A DNA stretch of 64,000 nucleotides from Pseudoalteromonas byunsanensis (GTDB lineage: Bacteria; Pseudomonadota; Gammaproteobacteria; Enterobacterales; Alteromonadaceae). Where the stretch lies: positions 81,437 to 145,436 of the forward strand of contig NZ_MNAN01000009.1 of NCBI RefSeq assembly GCF_001854475.1, given 5' to 3'. This document shows positions 27,645 through 38,352 of this stretch, piece by piece; position 1 is the stretch's first letter, and each line of letters starts with the position of its first letter. Made by a program: the position numbers and the translations under genes. The notes beneath the pieces are model-generated. The model searched no databases. It saw only the letters and a program-made list of their open reading frames with translations, and was not told the origin of the DNA.

Positions 27645-27781
27645 GGTTACACCACCAGTAATACCATTAGCCTTGTTCAAGACAGGCTTTGTTTTACTTA
27701 AGCATAAAATTAAAACAGAGCAAAATACAACCAAAGACTTCTATAACTTGAAGTTAAGTAAATGGAAATTATGTAGGCATA

Positions 27782-27810
27782 AAAAAACGACACATTAAGT
27801 GTCGTTTTTT
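27782..27810 (-). terminator. Terminator of der
   Basis: Perfect 12-bp arms (AAAAAACGACAC, 27782-27793, and its complement, 27799-27810) with a five-base loop, giving a T-rich tail in both directions just past the der stop. Confidence 0.93.
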
Positions 27811-27821
27811 ACGTGCAAAGA

Positions 27822-29297
27822 TTATGACTTATTGCGACTTTCTTTTGTAAATGCTCTGAGCTTGCGCTTTTGAGATAAAGTCATTTTATTACTACGGCTA
27901 GCATAAGGGTTATCCCCTTCTCGGAACTCTATCTTTATAGGTGTGCCCATAATGTTAAGCGCTTTGCGATAGTAGTTCATCAAATAACGTTTATAGCTAT
28001 CCGGTAAGTCGTGAACCTGATTACCATGAATAACGATCCTTGGTGGATTATAACCACCAGCATGAGCATATTTCAGTTTTACACGGCGACCACGTACTAA
28101 TGGAGGCTGATGATCTGCCTGTGCCATATCCATGATACGACGCAGCATGGCTGTGCTAATACGCTTGGTTGCTGACTCATAAGCTTCATTTACCGATTCA
28201 AACAAGTGACCAACGCCCGTGCCATGTAGAGCCGAGATAAAGTGTAAGCGAGCAAAATCAATAAACCCTAAACGACGGTCAAGTTCAGACTTAATACGCT
28301 CTTTTACGTAGTCATCCAATCCATCCCATTTGTTCACCGCAATTACCAATGAACGTCCTGAGTTAAGAGCAAACCCTAATAAGCTCAAATCTTGATCTGA
28401 AATACCTTCTCTCGCATCAACAACCAACAACACAACGTTAGCATCTTCGATAGCTTTGAGGGTTTTGATAACAGAAAATTTTTCGACTACATCACTGACT
28501 TTCTTACGTTTACGCACACCTGCCGTATCAATAAGTACGTATTCACGCTCATTACGCGTCATCGGGATATAAATAGAGTCTCGTGTTGTGCCAGGCATAT
28601 CATACACAATTACTCTTTCTTCACCCAATATACGGTTAGTCAGTGTTGACTTACCTACATTAGGGCGACCAATGATAGCAAGCTTAATTGGCTTATCTTC
28701 AAAACCAGACTTACCATCTTCGCCTTCACCTTCTTCACCCTCAAGATATAACTCAGCCAATTCAGCATCGTCTTGCTGTAGCTCATCTTCTTGACTGGCA
28801 AGCTCAGCAATAACAGGCTGTAAAGTCACCTCAAGTAATTGAGTCACACCCCGTCCATGAGCCGCAGCGATTTGATAAACTTCGCCTAACGCTAACTGGT
28901 AAAACTCCGCACAGCTTGAGTCTGCATCAATGCCATCTGTTTTATTAGCAACCAGAAAGCACTTTTTTTGCTGTTTACGTAAGTGTTGCGCTATGGCCTG
29001 ATCAGCGGCATTCATACCCGCACGCGCATCAACCAGAAAGAGTACAATATCAGCTTCTTCAATCGCTAATAGCGATTGCTCGGCCATTTCTGTTTCAATA
29101 CCTTCTTCAGAACCATCAATACCGCCAGTATCGACTACGATGAATTCGTAACCATCATAATTGGCTTGACCGTATTTGCGATCACGCGTCAGACCTGGAA
29201 AATCAGCCACTAAAGCATCTCTAGTACGCGTTAAGCGGTTAAACAGTGTGGATTTACCCACATTAGGTCGCCCAACAAGAGCGATCACCGGAAGCAT
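27822..29297 (-). CDS. der: Ribosome assembly GTPase Der (EngA)
   Basis: Der, 491 residues, essential for 50S subunit maturation. Two tandem GTPase domains: G1 motifs Gly-Arg-Pro-Asn-Val-Gly-Lys-Ser at about 8-15 and again near 210, G3 Asp-Thr-Gly-Gly and Asp-Thr-Ala-Gly, and G4 Asn-Lys-Thr-Asp and Asn-Lys-Trp-Asp. An acidic linker (Asp/Glu-rich, about 168-200) separates them and a KH-like domain closes the protein. It follows bamB after a terminator hairpin. Confidence 0.97.
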   Translation of the reverse strand: MLPVIALVGRPNVGKSTLFNRLTRTRDALVADFPGLTRDRKYGQANYDGYEFIVVDTGGIDGSEEGIETEMAEQSLLAIEEADIVLFLVDARAGMNAADQAIAQHLRKQQKKCFLVANKTDGIDADSSCAEFYQLALGEVYQIAAAHGRGVTQLLEVTLQPVIAELASQEDELQQDDAELAELYLEGEEGEGEDGKSGFEDKPIKLAIIGRPNVGKSTLTNRILGEERVIVYDMPGTTRDSIYIPMTRNEREYVLIDTAGVRKRKKVSDVVEKFSVIKTLKAIEDANVVLLVVDAREGISDQDLSLLGFALNSGRSLVIAVNKWDGLDDYVKERIKSELDRRLGFIDFARLHFISALHGTGVGHLFESVNEAYESATKRISTAMLRRIMDMAQADHQPPLVRGRRVKLKYAHAGGYNPPRIVIHGNQVHDLPDSYKRYLMNYYRKALNIMGTPIKIEFREGDNPYASRSNKMTLSQKRKLRAFTKESRNKS

Positions 29298-29320
29298 AGA
29301 CTACCTCTTTAATAAACAAC

Positions 29321-29347
29321 AAAAGGCTTCGCAAAGCGAAGCCTTAA
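29321..29347 (-). terminator. Terminator of bamB
   Basis: AAGGCTTCGC (29323-29332) pairs with GCGAAGCCTT (29336-29345). On the minus strand it is followed by TTGTTGTTTATT. It lies between bamB and der, so der may also be read from its own promoter or by read-through. Confidence 0.8.
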
Positions 29348-29370
29348 CAAACTTAACTAAATATTAAGTG

Positions 29371-30549
29371 TTACGGAATTTTTACTGCGCTGACTTCACC
29401 ATCTCGGGTGTATAAAATCAGTTTATCATCAGCTTTTACTGGCTCAGTAAAAAAGCCCGAACTATCAAACGATTCACGTGATACTAACTGACCTGATTGT
29501 TTATCAAGCCAATGAAGATTACCTTCTTGGTCACCCAAAACTATGTATTCGCCTGCTACTGTTGGGGCTGTTAAATACCAACCTCTAAGTGCCGGCTGGC
29601 TCCAGCGCTCAATACCAGACTCTTTGTCTAGGGCGTAGACCACTCCATCGCTGTCGACAATATAAATAATATTTAGATCTATGGTTAAATCGCGATAACT
29701 ACTATATTCTCGCTTCCAAACCACATTACCGTTACGAACATCAACTGCCGCTAAATTACCATTATAGCCGATTGCATATACTAACGCGCCGCTAACTACA
29801 GGTTTAGTATCGACATCCACCAAACGCTCAAACTCTGATGAACCTTTAGCCAAAGCAACGTCAACGCTCCATGCACTGTAACCGTTTTCTGCTATTAGCA
29901 CTGAAAGCTTGCCACTTTCCTCGCCAAACAGCACACCGCCATTTGCTGAAGTAGGAGAACTTAACCCTCTTAGTGTAAGAGCTGGTACTTCTTGTTCATG
30001 GCGCCAACGCTCTTCTCCAGTATCAGGGTGCAATGCGAGTAACTTACCAGAACCCAAATTAACATATATCAGTCCATCACCTGCGGCCGGAGATGAAAGT
30101 GCTTCACCTGGTACATTTTTGCGCCAAACTATCTCACCTGAATCTCTATTAATAGCAATCACTTCACCATGCTCAGAGCCGATGTAAATGTTGCCATAAG
30201 CCTGCAAAATACCACCTGATAACTTGGCGCTATCGTTGTCTTCCCACGGCCAAAATGCAGGTTCTTTGCGTGTGTCAGTCTCCCACAAAGTTTTACCTGT
30301 ATTTGCATTAAGAGCTTTAACCTGCCCGTAACGTTCAGCCACAAATACCATATCTTGATACACGGCAGGCGTCAGTCGCGAGAAGTAATGTTCAACACCG
30401 CTGCCAACACTTTCTTGCCAAACGATCTGCGTTTCAAACTGGTTGGTTATTTGTGGCAATACCAGTTCATCTTCATCATCATCACTTGATGAACATCCTA
30501 ACAACGACGCCATACATAGCGCCAAGGTTGCCATACTAAGCTTCTTCAT
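29371..30549 (-). CDS. bamB: Outer-membrane assembly lipoprotein BamB
   Basis: BamB, 392 residues, the beta-propeller lipoprotein of the BAM complex that folds outer-membrane proteins. The lipobox Ser-Leu-Leu-Gly-Cys places the lipid on Cys19, followed by an Asp/Glu run. Repeated PQQ-like blades (Ala-Leu-Asn-Ala-Asn-Thr-Gly-Lys-Thr-Leu-Trp and similar) run from about residue 55 to the end. It follows yfgM by eleven bases, the common yfgM-bamB-der order. Confidence 0.96.
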   Translation of the reverse strand: MKKLSMATLALCMASLLGCSSSDDDEDELVLPQITNQFETQIVWQESVGSGVEHYFSRLTPAVYQDMVFVAERYGQVKALNANTGKTLWETDTRKEPAFWPWEDNDSAKLSGGILQAYGNIYIGSEHGEVIAINRDSGEIVWRKNVPGEALSSPAAGDGLIYVNLGSGKLLALHPDTGEERWRHEQEVPALTLRGLSSPTSANGGVLFGEESGKLSVLIAENGYSAWSVDVALAKGSSEFERLVDVDTKPVVSGALVYAIGYNGNLAAVDVRNGNVVWKREYSSYRDLTIDLNIIYIVDSDGVVYALDKESGIERWSQPALRGWYLTAPTVAGEYIVLGDQEGNLHWLDKQSGQLVSRESFDSSGFFTEPVKADDKLILYTRDGEVSAVKIP

Positions 30550-30560
30550 GCTGATGACTC

Positions 30561-31181
30561 CTATGCAGCTGGCTGAGCGGCTGCTAAGTCGTCTAACTTA
30601 ATTTTCAGCAGAGTATTTGCATTACCAGATGACGCATCTAAAGCGGCTTGATACTGGCTTTTGGCCTGTTCTTTATCGCCCTTGGCTAAAAGTACATCAC
30701 CTTTAATTTCAGCGATTTGTGCTTTAAAGCTCTCAGGCATAGGCTGATTTAAGGTCGCCATTGCCGCATCAAACTGTTGTTGTGCTAATTGAACACGAGC
30801 CAAGCGAGTTAATGCAGTTGCCTTTAATTCAAGACTAGCTACGTTATCAGCAGCCCACTGCAGCTTTTGCGCAGCTACATCAAGTTGCTCTTTATCTGCT
30901 GCTTCTTTCGCTGCAACGAATGCAGCTAAAACCGCATAACTAGAATCGGCATTCTCTTTAACAAAGTTCTCACTAGCCGCTATTACATCATCACTTTCAA
31001 CAAATTTGTTGTAAGCATTTGATGCAGCTTCAGCTGTTTCGATTTGATTCTGGTTATAGGCTTTCCAGCCGTACAAACCACCAAGGCCAATCACTATGCC
31101 CAACGTCAACGACACACCATTTTCACGGAAAAATCGTTTTATGGCTTCTGCCTGTTGTTCTTCTGTTGAGTAAATTTCCAT
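30561..31181 (-). CDS. yfgM: YfgM, SecYEG ancillary TPR protein
   Basis: YfgM, 206 residues, an inner-membrane protein that interacts with PpiD and the SecYEG translocon and hands clients to periplasmic chaperones. An N-terminal cytoplasmic segment (Gln-Gln-Ala-Glu-Ala-Ile-Lys-Arg-Phe-Phe-Arg-Glu-Asn-Gly), one membrane helix (about 24-42) and Ala-rich TPR-like helices to the end are visible. It lies nine bases after hisS. Confidence 0.94.
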   Translation of the reverse strand: MEIYSTEEQQAEAIKRFFRENGVSLTLGIVIGLGGLYGWKAYNQNQIETAEAASNAYNKFVESDDVIAASENFVKENADSSYAVLAAFVAAKEAADKEQLDVAAQKLQWAADNVASLELKATALTRLARVQLAQQQFDAAMATLNQPMPESFKAQIAEIKGDVLLAKGDKEQAKSQYQAALDASSGNANTLLKIKLDDLAAAQPAA

Positions 31182-31190
31182 TCTAACCTC

Positions 31191-32468
31191 TTATACTGTC
31201 AGTGCTTGCAATAAGGTTTTCACCTCAGCTAAAGACACTGTAATTTGTTCTTTTTGTTCTCGCAGATACTTTACGGTGACTTTACCTTCTGCAAGCTCAT
31301 CTTCACCCAAAATTAGGGCAACTAAAGCATCGCTTTTATCTGCGCGTTTTAATTGTTTCTTGAAATTACCACCGCCGGCATGAACCATGACACGTAACCC
31401 TGACACATCAGTGCGCAACTGCTCAGCGATAACAGGCGCTTGAATGCTAGCTTTGTCACCCATTGCAGCAACATATACATCCGCACTACGGCGGATCTGA
31501 CCCACACATTCAAGCTCTTGTAGCATCAGCACTAGACGCTCAAGACCCATGGCAAAACCTACTGCTGGGGTGGCTTTACCACCTAGCTGCTCAACGAGAC
31601 CATCATAACGACCACCTGCACAAACGGTACCTTGTGCGCCAAGACTTTCAGTTACCCACTCAAAAACCGTGCGATTGTAATAGTCTAAGCCTCGAACCAG
31701 CTTTTCATTGACCTGGTATTCGACGCCAGCGGCATCTAAACGTTCACATAAATTTGCAAAATGTGCTTTTGACTCATCATCTAAGTGCTCTGACAGCTTA
31801 GGTGCATCAGCGAGTAGAGCTTGTACTTCTGGGTTTTTGCTATCGAGTACACGCAAAGGATTACTATGCATTCGGCGCTTACTATCTTCATCAAGCTGCT
31901 CTTCATGCTGTTCTAAGAAGGCAACTAAGGCATCACGATATTGTGCTCGTGCTTCATTTGACCCCAAAGAGTTAAGCTCTAAGCGAACATATTGGCTAAT
32001 TCCAAACTCTTTCCACAAACGTGCTGTCATTAGGATCACTTCAGCATCAATATCCGCACTGGCAATACCGAAGGTTTCTACACCAAACTGATGAAACTGA
32101 CGATAACGCCCTTTTTGCGGACGCTCATGGCGGAACATCGGACCCATATACCACAGGCGCTGTTCTTGGTTGTACAGCAACCCATTTTCGTTTCCTGCAC
32201 GAACACACACTGCCGTCCCCTCAGGACGAAGCGTCAAGCTATCGCCACTTCGGTCTTCAAAGGTATACATTTCCTTTTCGACAATGTCGGTCACTTCGCC
32301 AATAGAGCGCTTAAATAAATCGGTAGATTCAACAATTGGAAAACGGATCTCCTGATAACCATACGACGCCACCGTTTTACGTAACGTATCTTCGACCTTC
32401 TGCCATATTTGCGTTGTACCAGGCAGACAATCGTTCATACCACGAACTGCTTGAATTTGTTTTGCCAC
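31191..32468 (-). CDS. hisS: Histidyl-tRNA synthetase
   Basis: HisS, 425 residues, a class II synthetase charging tRNA-His. Motif 2 ([13 protein letters not shown]) near 105-117, the histidine loop Leu-Val-Arg-Gly-Leu-Asp-Tyr-Tyr near 260-267, motif 3 Gly-Phe-Ala-Met-Gly-Leu-Glu-Arg near 305-312, and a C-terminal anticodon domain from about 330. Full length for the family. It follows ispG after 167 bases without a clear terminator. Confidence 0.98.
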   Translation of the reverse strand: MAKQIQAVRGMNDCLPGTTQIWQKVEDTLRKTVASYGYQEIRFPIVESTDLFKRSIGEVTDIVEKEMYTFEDRSGDSLTLRPEGTAVCVRAGNENGLLYNQEQRLWYMGPMFRHERPQKGRYRQFHQFGVETFGIASADIDAEVILMTARLWKEFGISQYVRLELNSLGSNEARAQYRDALVAFLEQHEEQLDEDSKRRMHSNPLRVLDSKNPEVQALLADAPKLSEHLDDESKAHFANLCERLDAAGVEYQVNEKLVRGLDYYNRTVFEWVTESLGAQGTVCAGGRYDGLVEQLGGKATPAVGFAMGLERLVLMLQELECVGQIRRSADVYVAAMGDKASIQAPVIAEQLRTDVSGLRVMVHAGGGNFKKQLKRADKSDALVALILGEDELAEGKVTVKYLREQKEQITVSLAEVKTLLQALTV

Positions 32469-32635
32469 TGAAATTCCTAAATAAATCTGTTTTTTATCAA
32501 AGCGATTGCCGCAAAGTACCGTATTTGCGTAAAAAATTAATCGCTTATTATACCCAAACCGACTAAAAATGCGACCAACTAGCTAACCTAAGCACCCAGG
32601 TGCCCATTTACTGGTTACTGATTGGTATGAGTCGG

Positions 32636-33754
32636 TTATTCAACAATTTTGATATCTATCTCGCCCTGTTGTTCTTTTTTAGCAACAAATTCACGAACTT
32701 GGGCTTCTAACTGCTCAACTATATTGTCATTGTCGATGCGTAGTTTCTGGCGCTCGCCATTAATATATAAGCCAGAACGACGATTTGCTCCCGCCAGGCC
32801 AATATCACTTACTAAAGCTTCACCAGGGCCATTAACCACACACCCAATAACAGATACAGAGATCGGCGTAATAATATCTTCTAAACGCTCTTCTAGTTGG
32901 TTCATCGTGCTTACTACATCAAACTCCTGACGAGAACAACTTGGACAGGCGATAAAGTTAATGCCACGAGAGCGAATTCGCAGAGATTTTAGGATATCAA
33001 ACCCTACTTTGATCTCTTGTACAGGGTCTGCCGCCAATGAAACTCGCAGAGTATCTCCAATCCCTTCGGCCAACAACATCCCCAAACCCACTGCTGATTT
33101 CACCGAGCCCGAACGAAACCCGCCCGCTTCAGTGATCCCAAGGTGCAATGGCTGGTCGATTTCTTTAGCAAGTAAACGGTATGCACCAACAGCTAAAAAT
33201 ACATCAGAAGCCTTTACGGACACTTTGAATTGATCAAAGTTAAGTCGCTGAAGAATTTCTACATGGCGCATCGCTGATTCTAATAACGCTTCAGGCGTTG
33301 GCTCACCATATTTTTCTTGTAGGTCACGCTCTAAAGAGCCACCATTAACTCCTATGCGAATAGGAATATTGCGTTCTGCTGCCGCATCGACAACAGCACG
33401 TATACGATCCTCTGAACCGATATTACCGGGGTTAATCCGCAAGCAATCGGCACCGTATTCGGCAACTTTTAAAGCAATCCGATAATCAAAGTGGATATCC
33501 GTGACCAATGGAATATCAACCTGTTCTTTAATACTTTTAAAGGCTTGTGCAGCATCCATGGTAGGCACTGATACACGTACGATGTCCGCCCCTGCATCCT
33601 GAATGGCTCTTATTTGTGCCACAGTTGCATCTATGTCAAGCGTATTGGTGTTGGTCATAGACTGTACAGCAATGGGGGCACCGTCTCCAATCGGCACATT
33701 TCCTACATTGATGCGGGTCGACTTTCTGCGTTTAATAGGAGATTCTGAAAACAT
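32636..33754 (-). CDS. ispG: 4-hydroxy-3-methylbut-2-enyl diphosphate synthase
   Basis: IspG (GcpE), 372 residues, converts ME-cPP to HMBPP in the MEP isoprenoid pathway using a 4Fe-4S cluster and flavodoxin or ferredoxin. An N-terminal TIM barrel (about 1-250) is followed by the cluster domain with Cys-Pro-Ser-Cys-Ser-Arg near 270 and Gly-Cys-Val-Val-Asn-Gly-Pro-Gly-Glu near 305. It is six bases downstream of rodZ. Confidence 0.98.
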   Translation of the reverse strand: MFSESPIKRRKSTRINVGNVPIGDGAPIAVQSMTNTNTLDIDATVAQIRAIQDAGADIVRVSVPTMDAAQAFKSIKEQVDIPLVTDIHFDYRIALKVAEYGADCLRINPGNIGSEDRIRAVVDAAAERNIPIRIGVNGGSLERDLQEKYGEPTPEALLESAMRHVEILQRLNFDQFKVSVKASDVFLAVGAYRLLAKEIDQPLHLGITEAGGFRSGSVKSAVGLGMLLAEGIGDTLRVSLAADPVQEIKVGFDILKSLRIRSRGINFIACPSCSRQEFDVVSTMNQLEERLEDIITPISVSVIGCVVNGPGEALVSDIGLAGANRRSGLYINGERQKLRIDNDNIVEQLEAQVREFVAKKEQQGEIDIKIVE

Positions 33755-33760
33755 GGATGA

Positions 33761-34684
33761 TTACTCTGCTAACGGTAATTTGAATTTTGCTAAACGGTTT
33801 CGAGGAAGTGCCGATAGGTCGACTAGCTGACCATCAAGTTCAACATCAACAACCTGATGCTTACCCAACACGACCGAAAAAGGTGCTTTACCATCAACTG
33901 TCATGGTATAGCCCGCTTTTTTAACACCAAAGGCAATACGCTCTTCTGTTGCATCAAAAATCTCGACCCAACTGTCATCTTTGAAGCGCATGACTATTGT
34001 GCTCAAAGAGGCATCTTTATTGTCTGTGGCACGCTGTGATACGTTCGGTTCAGAAGTATTCACATTTGCAACTTCCTCACTGACGATCTCGTCCTCAAGA
34101 TCACCTATGGTATCATTTTGTACCGCGGTGTTCTCACTTTCAGCAGTTATTTTTTGCTCATCGCCATCTTCAAGTGTCGCGCTATGCTCATCTAGGGAAG
34201 TTGTGTCATTCGCACTTGATATATCATCTGGCTTAACTACCGCAGCCTTTGGTTCAGCGGGTGTATTTTCTACAGTACTGTTACTGCTTTGCCATACCCA
34301 CACTCCTGATGAACCGATAACAAGCGCCAAAATAAGATAGCTAAATATCATTAAACGGTTATCGCTAGCTTCTTTTTCTGTGCGTCGTGAGAAACTTTGC
34401 ATTCGCTTGGTCGCCTCTGGCGCTTTTGGTGCATCCATCAAAGCCAAAGTCTTTTCAACATCTAAATCGAGTAAGCCACAATAGCTCCTGATATAACCCC
34501 GCACAAAGGTCATGGGACCTAAATCTTGATAATCATCTTGTTCGAGTTTTGTTATCTGCAATGCTGTTAACTTTAGACGTGCTGACACATCTTCAATGCT
34601 TAACCCCGCAGCAACTCTCGCTGTATGTAGCGATTGTCCTGAGGTTGGAGTCTGTTCTTCCATTTCAATGTTTTCTTGTTTCAT
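33761..34684 (-). CDS. rodZ: Cytoskeleton protein RodZ
   Basis: RodZ, 307 residues, anchors MreB to the membrane for rod-shaped growth. A cytoplasmic Cro/CI-like helix-turn-helix domain (about 17-85) binds MreB, one membrane helix lies around 113-130, and a Thr/Asp/Glu-rich periplasmic linker leads to a DUF4115 beta domain (about 220-305). The start overlaps the pilF stop by four bases (ATGA). Confidence 0.95.
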   Translation of the reverse strand: MKQENIEMEEQTPTSGQSLHTARVAAGLSIEDVSARLKLTALQITKLEQDDYQDLGPMTFVRGYIRSYCGLLDLDVEKTLALMDAPKAPEATKRMQSFSRRTEKEASDNRLMIFSYLILALVIGSSGVWVWQSSNSTVENTPAEPKAAVVKPDDISSANDTTSLDEHSATLEDGDEQKITAESENTAVQNDTIGDLEDEIVSEEVANVNTSEPNVSQRATDNKDASLSTIVMRFKDDSWVEIFDATEERIAFGVKKAGYTMTVDGKAPFSVVLGKHQVVDVELDGQLVDLSALPRNRLAKFKLPLAE

Positions 34685-36237
34685 AAAACGTAACTATCAG
34701 GGTCCACTATCAGAATCCCGTAACCTTCGGTTAAGGCCACATCGGGTGTTAACTCATTCCATCGCATTAAATCATCGATCAGCAGTCCGTGCTGAGTCGC
34801 AATTGTAAACAAAGTATCACCCGCTCTAATCGCGTGGGTGACTGCCGGATTATTTAAATAAACTTTTTGACCCGCGGCCACTTTATCCGATTCTTTTAAG
34901 TTATTCCAACGCAATAAATCAACCAGTTTTATATCGTATTTTACCGACAAACTGAATACATTTTCACCAGCATTCATAACATGGAACGGTACCCTTGGTA
35001 CCTGAACTTTATTATTCACCAATGGCAGTTGGCTCGCAGCAATTTCACTTCCAGCGGGACGTACTTTAACAACGGTGCCTGAATTTGGTATAAATTTAAC
35101 TTCACCTGGTTCTGGCTCGTAAAATCGAACCTGACCCACCACCTGCTCGTCAGATAATGAAGCGTCGTAGTTCGGGTTTTTACCCTCTTTTTTGCTCGGT
35201 TTAGTCTCGTTATCGCGGTTCGAACCACTTTGTTCGCCCGCTATAGTAGTTTTACCGCCTGAATGCGCTGTGAATTCAGTATCAGTTATTAAAGAAACAC
35301 TGCTGCTCTTTGCTTGTACTGATGGATTTACTTCATCTTGTTGTGAAACGACCTTACGCTTAATTTTTATCTGTGGCTTTTGTACAACATGAGAAGGAGC
35401 TTGCGTGATTGTTCTTAGTTGAGCCAAGCGGTACTGCTCTTTTAGTCGCACAAACTCACTATTTTCTAGCGCATTGTTGAGCACAACTTTTGCTTGATAA
35501 GACTCAGGGTAAGTCTGAATAAGCAAGTCAGAAACTTCTTGCGCCTTTTGTAAGTGCCCCATACTGGTATGCAGCAAGTGCTGTAATAGCAGGCTGCGAG
35601 GTGAAATAAATCCCTTATCAGCATAATTTTGCACAACCGCCATTGCCTGATGTAAGTCACTTTTTGCATAAAACAACGCAGCTAAGCTTATCAACGCCGA
35701 CTGACTACGACCATCATGATCAATGGCACTATTTAAATAGTCTTCAGCCTTGGTAAAATTATCTTGCTTAATGGCGCACAAAGCTAAGTTTTCGTAACTA
35801 CGAGAGACTCTCAGATAACTTGGCACATCAATGGCTTTGAAAAACTGCTCTTGAGCAGTTTGATACTCACCAATGCGACACAAGAATGTACCGTAGTTAT
35901 TCAATGTATTTGGGTTATTTGGGTCGATATCAAGCGCTTTTCGATACGCTTTGCCTGCACGTTCTTCTTCGCCAACCTGCTCATAGTAATATGCCAACGA
36001 ATAATGACCTTGCGGCAATTCTGGCGCGAGCTGTAACGCTTTTTCAAGATTGTATTTGGCTTGGCTGTTATTACCCACTCTCAAATACTGCAACGCTAGG
36101 GTAATACGAGTTTTTGCAGCCTCTTGGTTATTTGCTTCACTTCTTACGTTTGGTTTATTTCGGGTCACTGAACTTGTCTCAGTCACACACCCCGCCAAAA
36201 GGCTTAAAACTATCGGTAAAATAAAGCAAGAACGCAT
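34681..36237 (-). CDS. pilF: PilF/PilW TPR lipoprotein with C-terminal LysM domains
   Basis: A 518-residue lipoprotein. The lipobox Leu-Leu-Ala-Gly-Cys puts the lipid on Cys17. Residues about 40-240 are TPR repeats typical of PilF/PilW, the pilotin that brings the PilQ secretin to the outer membrane. Unlike the usual 250-residue PilF, a long Ser/Lys-rich linker follows and the last 110 residues hold two LysM peptidoglycan-binding modules. The ATG at 36237 is chosen over one eight codons upstream because it starts the signal peptide and has GGGTGG before it. It lies between rlmN and rodZ, where pilF belongs. Confidence 0.9.
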   Translation of the reverse strand: MRSCFILPIVLSLLAGCVTETSSVTRNKPNVRSEANNQEAAKTRITLALQYLRVGNNSQAKYNLEKALQLAPELPQGHYSLAYYYEQVGEEERAGKAYRKALDIDPNNPNTLNNYGTFLCRIGEYQTAQEQFFKAIDVPSYLRVSRSYENLALCAIKQDNFTKAEDYLNSAIDHDGRSQSALISLAALFYAKSDLHQAMAVVQNYADKGFISPRSLLLQHLLHTSMGHLQKAQEVSDLLIQTYPESYQAKVVLNNALENSEFVRLKEQYRLAQLRTITQAPSHVVQKPQIKIKRKVVSQQDEVNPSVQAKSSSVSLITDTEFTAHSGGKTTIAGEQSGSNRDNETKPSKKEGKNPNYDASLSDEQVVGQVRFYEPEPGEVKFIPNSGTVVKVRPAGSEIAASQLPLVNNKVQVPRVPFHVMNAGENVFSLSVKYDIKLVDLLRWNNLKESDKVAAGQKVYLNNPAVTHAIRAGDTLFTIATQHGLLIDDLMRWNELTPDVALTEGYGILIVDPDSYVL

Positions 36238-36283
36238 GCACCACCCATCATGTAATAACATTGTGCCCTTATACTACCTAAAA

Positions 36284-36318
36284 GTCCTTATGATTCATCT
36301 ATTTTTTATCATAAGGAC
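36284..36318 (-). terminator. Hairpin between rlmN and pilF
   Basis: Perfect 11-bp arms GTCCTTATGAT (36284-36294) and ATCATAAGGAC (36308-36318) lie between the rlmN stop and pilF. On the minus strand it is followed by TTTTAGG, a short T tract, so it may be a partial terminator or an RNA processing site within the operon. Confidence 0.55.
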
Positions 36319-36331
36319 AACTTTTTTGGCG

Positions 36332-37468
36332 TTAGCCCGCATTTACATTAACAGCAATTGCATTATCAGCACGTTGCTGTTTTTTTGCTAACCGCTTGGT
36401 TCTGTCTACCACGTCACCAACTAACTGACCACATGCAGCGTCAATATCATCACCGCGAGTACGGCGAACGATACAAGTCAGGCCCGCAGCTTGTAGTACT
36501 TTTGAAAAACGATCAATACGACTATTGCTTGAACGGCCATATTCATTCCCAGGGAATGGGTTAAACGGGATCAAATTGATTTTAGACGGTGTACCTTTGA
36601 GCACCTTCACTAATTCATGAGCATGATCGGTACTATCGTTCACACCTTGCAGCATAACATACTCTATCGTGACGTCTTTGTTCGCCTTAGAGCCATCAAT
36701 GTAACGACGACACGCAGCTAAAAACTCTTCAATCGGGTATTTTTTGTTGATTGGAACAAGCACATCACGTAGTTCATTATTCGGAGCGTGTAGAGAGATT
36801 GCCAGCGCCACATCAATCTTCTCTTTTAAAATATCTAAGGCAGGCACAACACCTGATGTACTCAATGTTACGCGACGTTTAGACAAACCAAATGCCCAAT
36901 CGTCCATCATCAGTTCCATCGCTGGCACAACGTTGTTAAGGTTGAGTAATGGCTCACCCATTCCCATCATCACCACGTTGGTCACAGGGCGTTTTGTACT
37001 GTCGCCATCATGCATACCGATGTCTTTCGCTACACGCCACACCTGACCAATGATCTCAGAAACTTTGAGGTTGCGGTTAAAACCCTGTTGAGCCGTTGAA
37101 CAGAAGGTGCACTCTAGTGCGCAGCCAACTTGTGAAGACACACACAAAGTAGCTCTGTCTTTTTCAGGGATCCAAACGGTTTCTACTTCCTGCCCCCCAT
37201 CTAACAACAAAGCGTATTTGATGGTGCCGTCGCTGGCCACTTGTTTGACGGAAATTTCTGGAGCTTTTATTTCACACTCTGCAGCCAATTTCGCTTTTAG
37301 CTTTTTATTGATGTTGCTCATCTGTTCGAAGTCATCAACACCGAAGTGGTAGATCCATTTCATCACTTGATCAGCACGAAATGGCTTTTCGCCGAATGTA
37401 GCAAATAGCTCGCGCATCCCCTCGCGGTTTAAATCAAGTAAATTAATCTTTTTCTCGGTATTGGCCAT
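36332..37468 (-). CDS. rlmN: 23S rRNA/tRNA adenine C2-methyltransferase RlmN
   Basis: RlmN, 378 residues, a radical-SAM enzyme that methylates C2 of A2503 in 23S rRNA and A37 of some tRNAs. The cluster ligands are Cys116, Cys120 and Cys123; the C-terminal catalytic Cys lies in Asp-Ala-Ala-Cys-Gly-Gln-Leu near residue 348. Gly-Met-Gly-Glu-Pro-Leu-Leu-Asn binds SAM. It probably heads the rlmN-pilF-rodZ-ispG-hisS-yfgM-bamB transcript. Confidence 0.97.
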   Translation of the reverse strand: MANTEKKINLLDLNREGMRELFATFGEKPFRADQVMKWIYHFGVDDFEQMSNINKKLKAKLAAECEIKAPEISVKQVASDGTIKYALLLDGGQEVETVWIPEKDRATLCVSSQVGCALECTFCSTAQQGFNRNLKVSEIIGQVWRVAKDIGMHDGDSTKRPVTNVVMMGMGEPLLNLNNVVPAMELMMDDWAFGLSKRRVTLSTSGVVPALDILKEKIDVALAISLHAPNNELRDVLVPINKKYPIEEFLAACRRYIDGSKANKDVTIEYVMLQGVNDSTDHAHELVKVLKGTPSKINLIPFNPFPGNEYGRSSNSRIDRFSKVLQAAGLTCIVRRTRGDDIDAACGQLVGDVVDRTKRLAKKQQRADNAIAVNVNAG

Positions 37469-37620
37469 GAAACAACCTCAATTCAGGTGACGGTATAACA
37501 TTTATAAGGTAGCCGCACATTGTACAAAAAACGAACAGCTATAACAATCCTAGCACGCGTGCTTTGCTAAATATTCAAAATGAGAATGGACTAAACCTTT
37601 AGCAAAACATTCTAGGGACG

Positions 37621-37645
37621 AAAAAAGGGCTCTAAAGCCCTTCTT
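37621..37645 (-). terminator. Terminator of ndk
   Basis: AAGGGCT (37625-37631) and AGCCCTT (37636-37642) with a four-base loop; the minus strand ends in TTTTTT. Confidence 0.9.
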
Positions 37646-37665
37646 TCATGCTCACTGACTCGAAA

Positions 37666-38097
37666 TTAACGAGTACGTGGGCAGATTTCTTCTTCAGCGA
37701 AGAAGTAAGCGATTTCGCGAGCAGCTGATTCAGGTGCGTCTGAACCGTGTACCGCGTTCTCGTCGATGCTGTCTGCGTAGTCAGCACGTAAAGTACCAGC
37801 TAGTGCTTCAGCAGGGTTAGTAGCACCCATGATTTCACGGTTCTTACGAACTGCATCTTCACCTTCAAGAACCTGAACCATTACAGGACCTGAAGTCATG
37901 AAAGAAACTAAAGCACCAAAGAAAGGACGCTCTTTGTGCTCTGCGTAGAAACCTTCAGCTTTCTCTTGAGAAAGGTGAACCATTTTAGAAGCAACGATCT
38001 TAAGACCAGCTGATTCGAAACGGTTATAGATTGCACCGATGTGGTTTTTAGCTACCGCATCAGGCTTGATGATTGAAAAAGTACGCTCTAAAGCCAT
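37666..38097 (-). CDS. ndk: Nucleoside diphosphate kinase
   Basis: Ndk, 143 residues, equilibrates NDPs and NTPs through a phosphohistidine. The catalytic His117 is in Asn-Ala-Val-His-Gly-Ser-Asp, and the Lys11-Pro-Asp and Arg/Thr binding residues are present. A GGAGC ribosome binding site and a perfect TATAAT precede it; it is a monocistronic unit. Confidence 0.98.
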   Translation of the reverse strand: MALERTFSIIKPDAVAKNHIGAIYNRFESAGLKIVASKMVHLSQEKAEGFYAEHKERPFFGALVSFMTSGPVMVQVLEGEDAVRKNREIMGATNPAEALAGTLRADYADSIDENAVHGSDAPESAAREIAYFFAEEEICPRTR

Positions 38098-38139
38098 CTT
38101 TTTTGCTCCAAAATAGTTTGTGATTATTGACGGGCGCGA

Positions 38140-38145
38140 ATTATA
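38140..38145 (-). promoter_or_regulatory. -10 box of ndk
   Basis: Perfect TATAAT on the minus strand followed by TCGCGCCCGTC, a GC-rich discriminator. No good -35 is visible at the right distance. Confidence 0.55.
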
Positions 38146-38352
38146 CGCGTTTTAGCTGCAAAAACCTACTACATTTACCTGCTATGTTGCGAAGTTAATG
38201 CGCAAGCAAACGGCATTCCTAATAAAACAATTTATGATCTACATCAAAATATCCCCTTCATACATCTCTTATACTGCCCCGCTTTTTTATTTCAGTGTCA
38301 ATTTTGACCCCAACAGCTGGCTTGTACCCAGTTCAATGTATGAGGTTTTACT

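Noticed and set aside
36050..36391. 113-codon plus-strand frame over pilF/rlmN ends
   Set aside because: Antisense to two well-supported genes; composition is a by-product of their codons.
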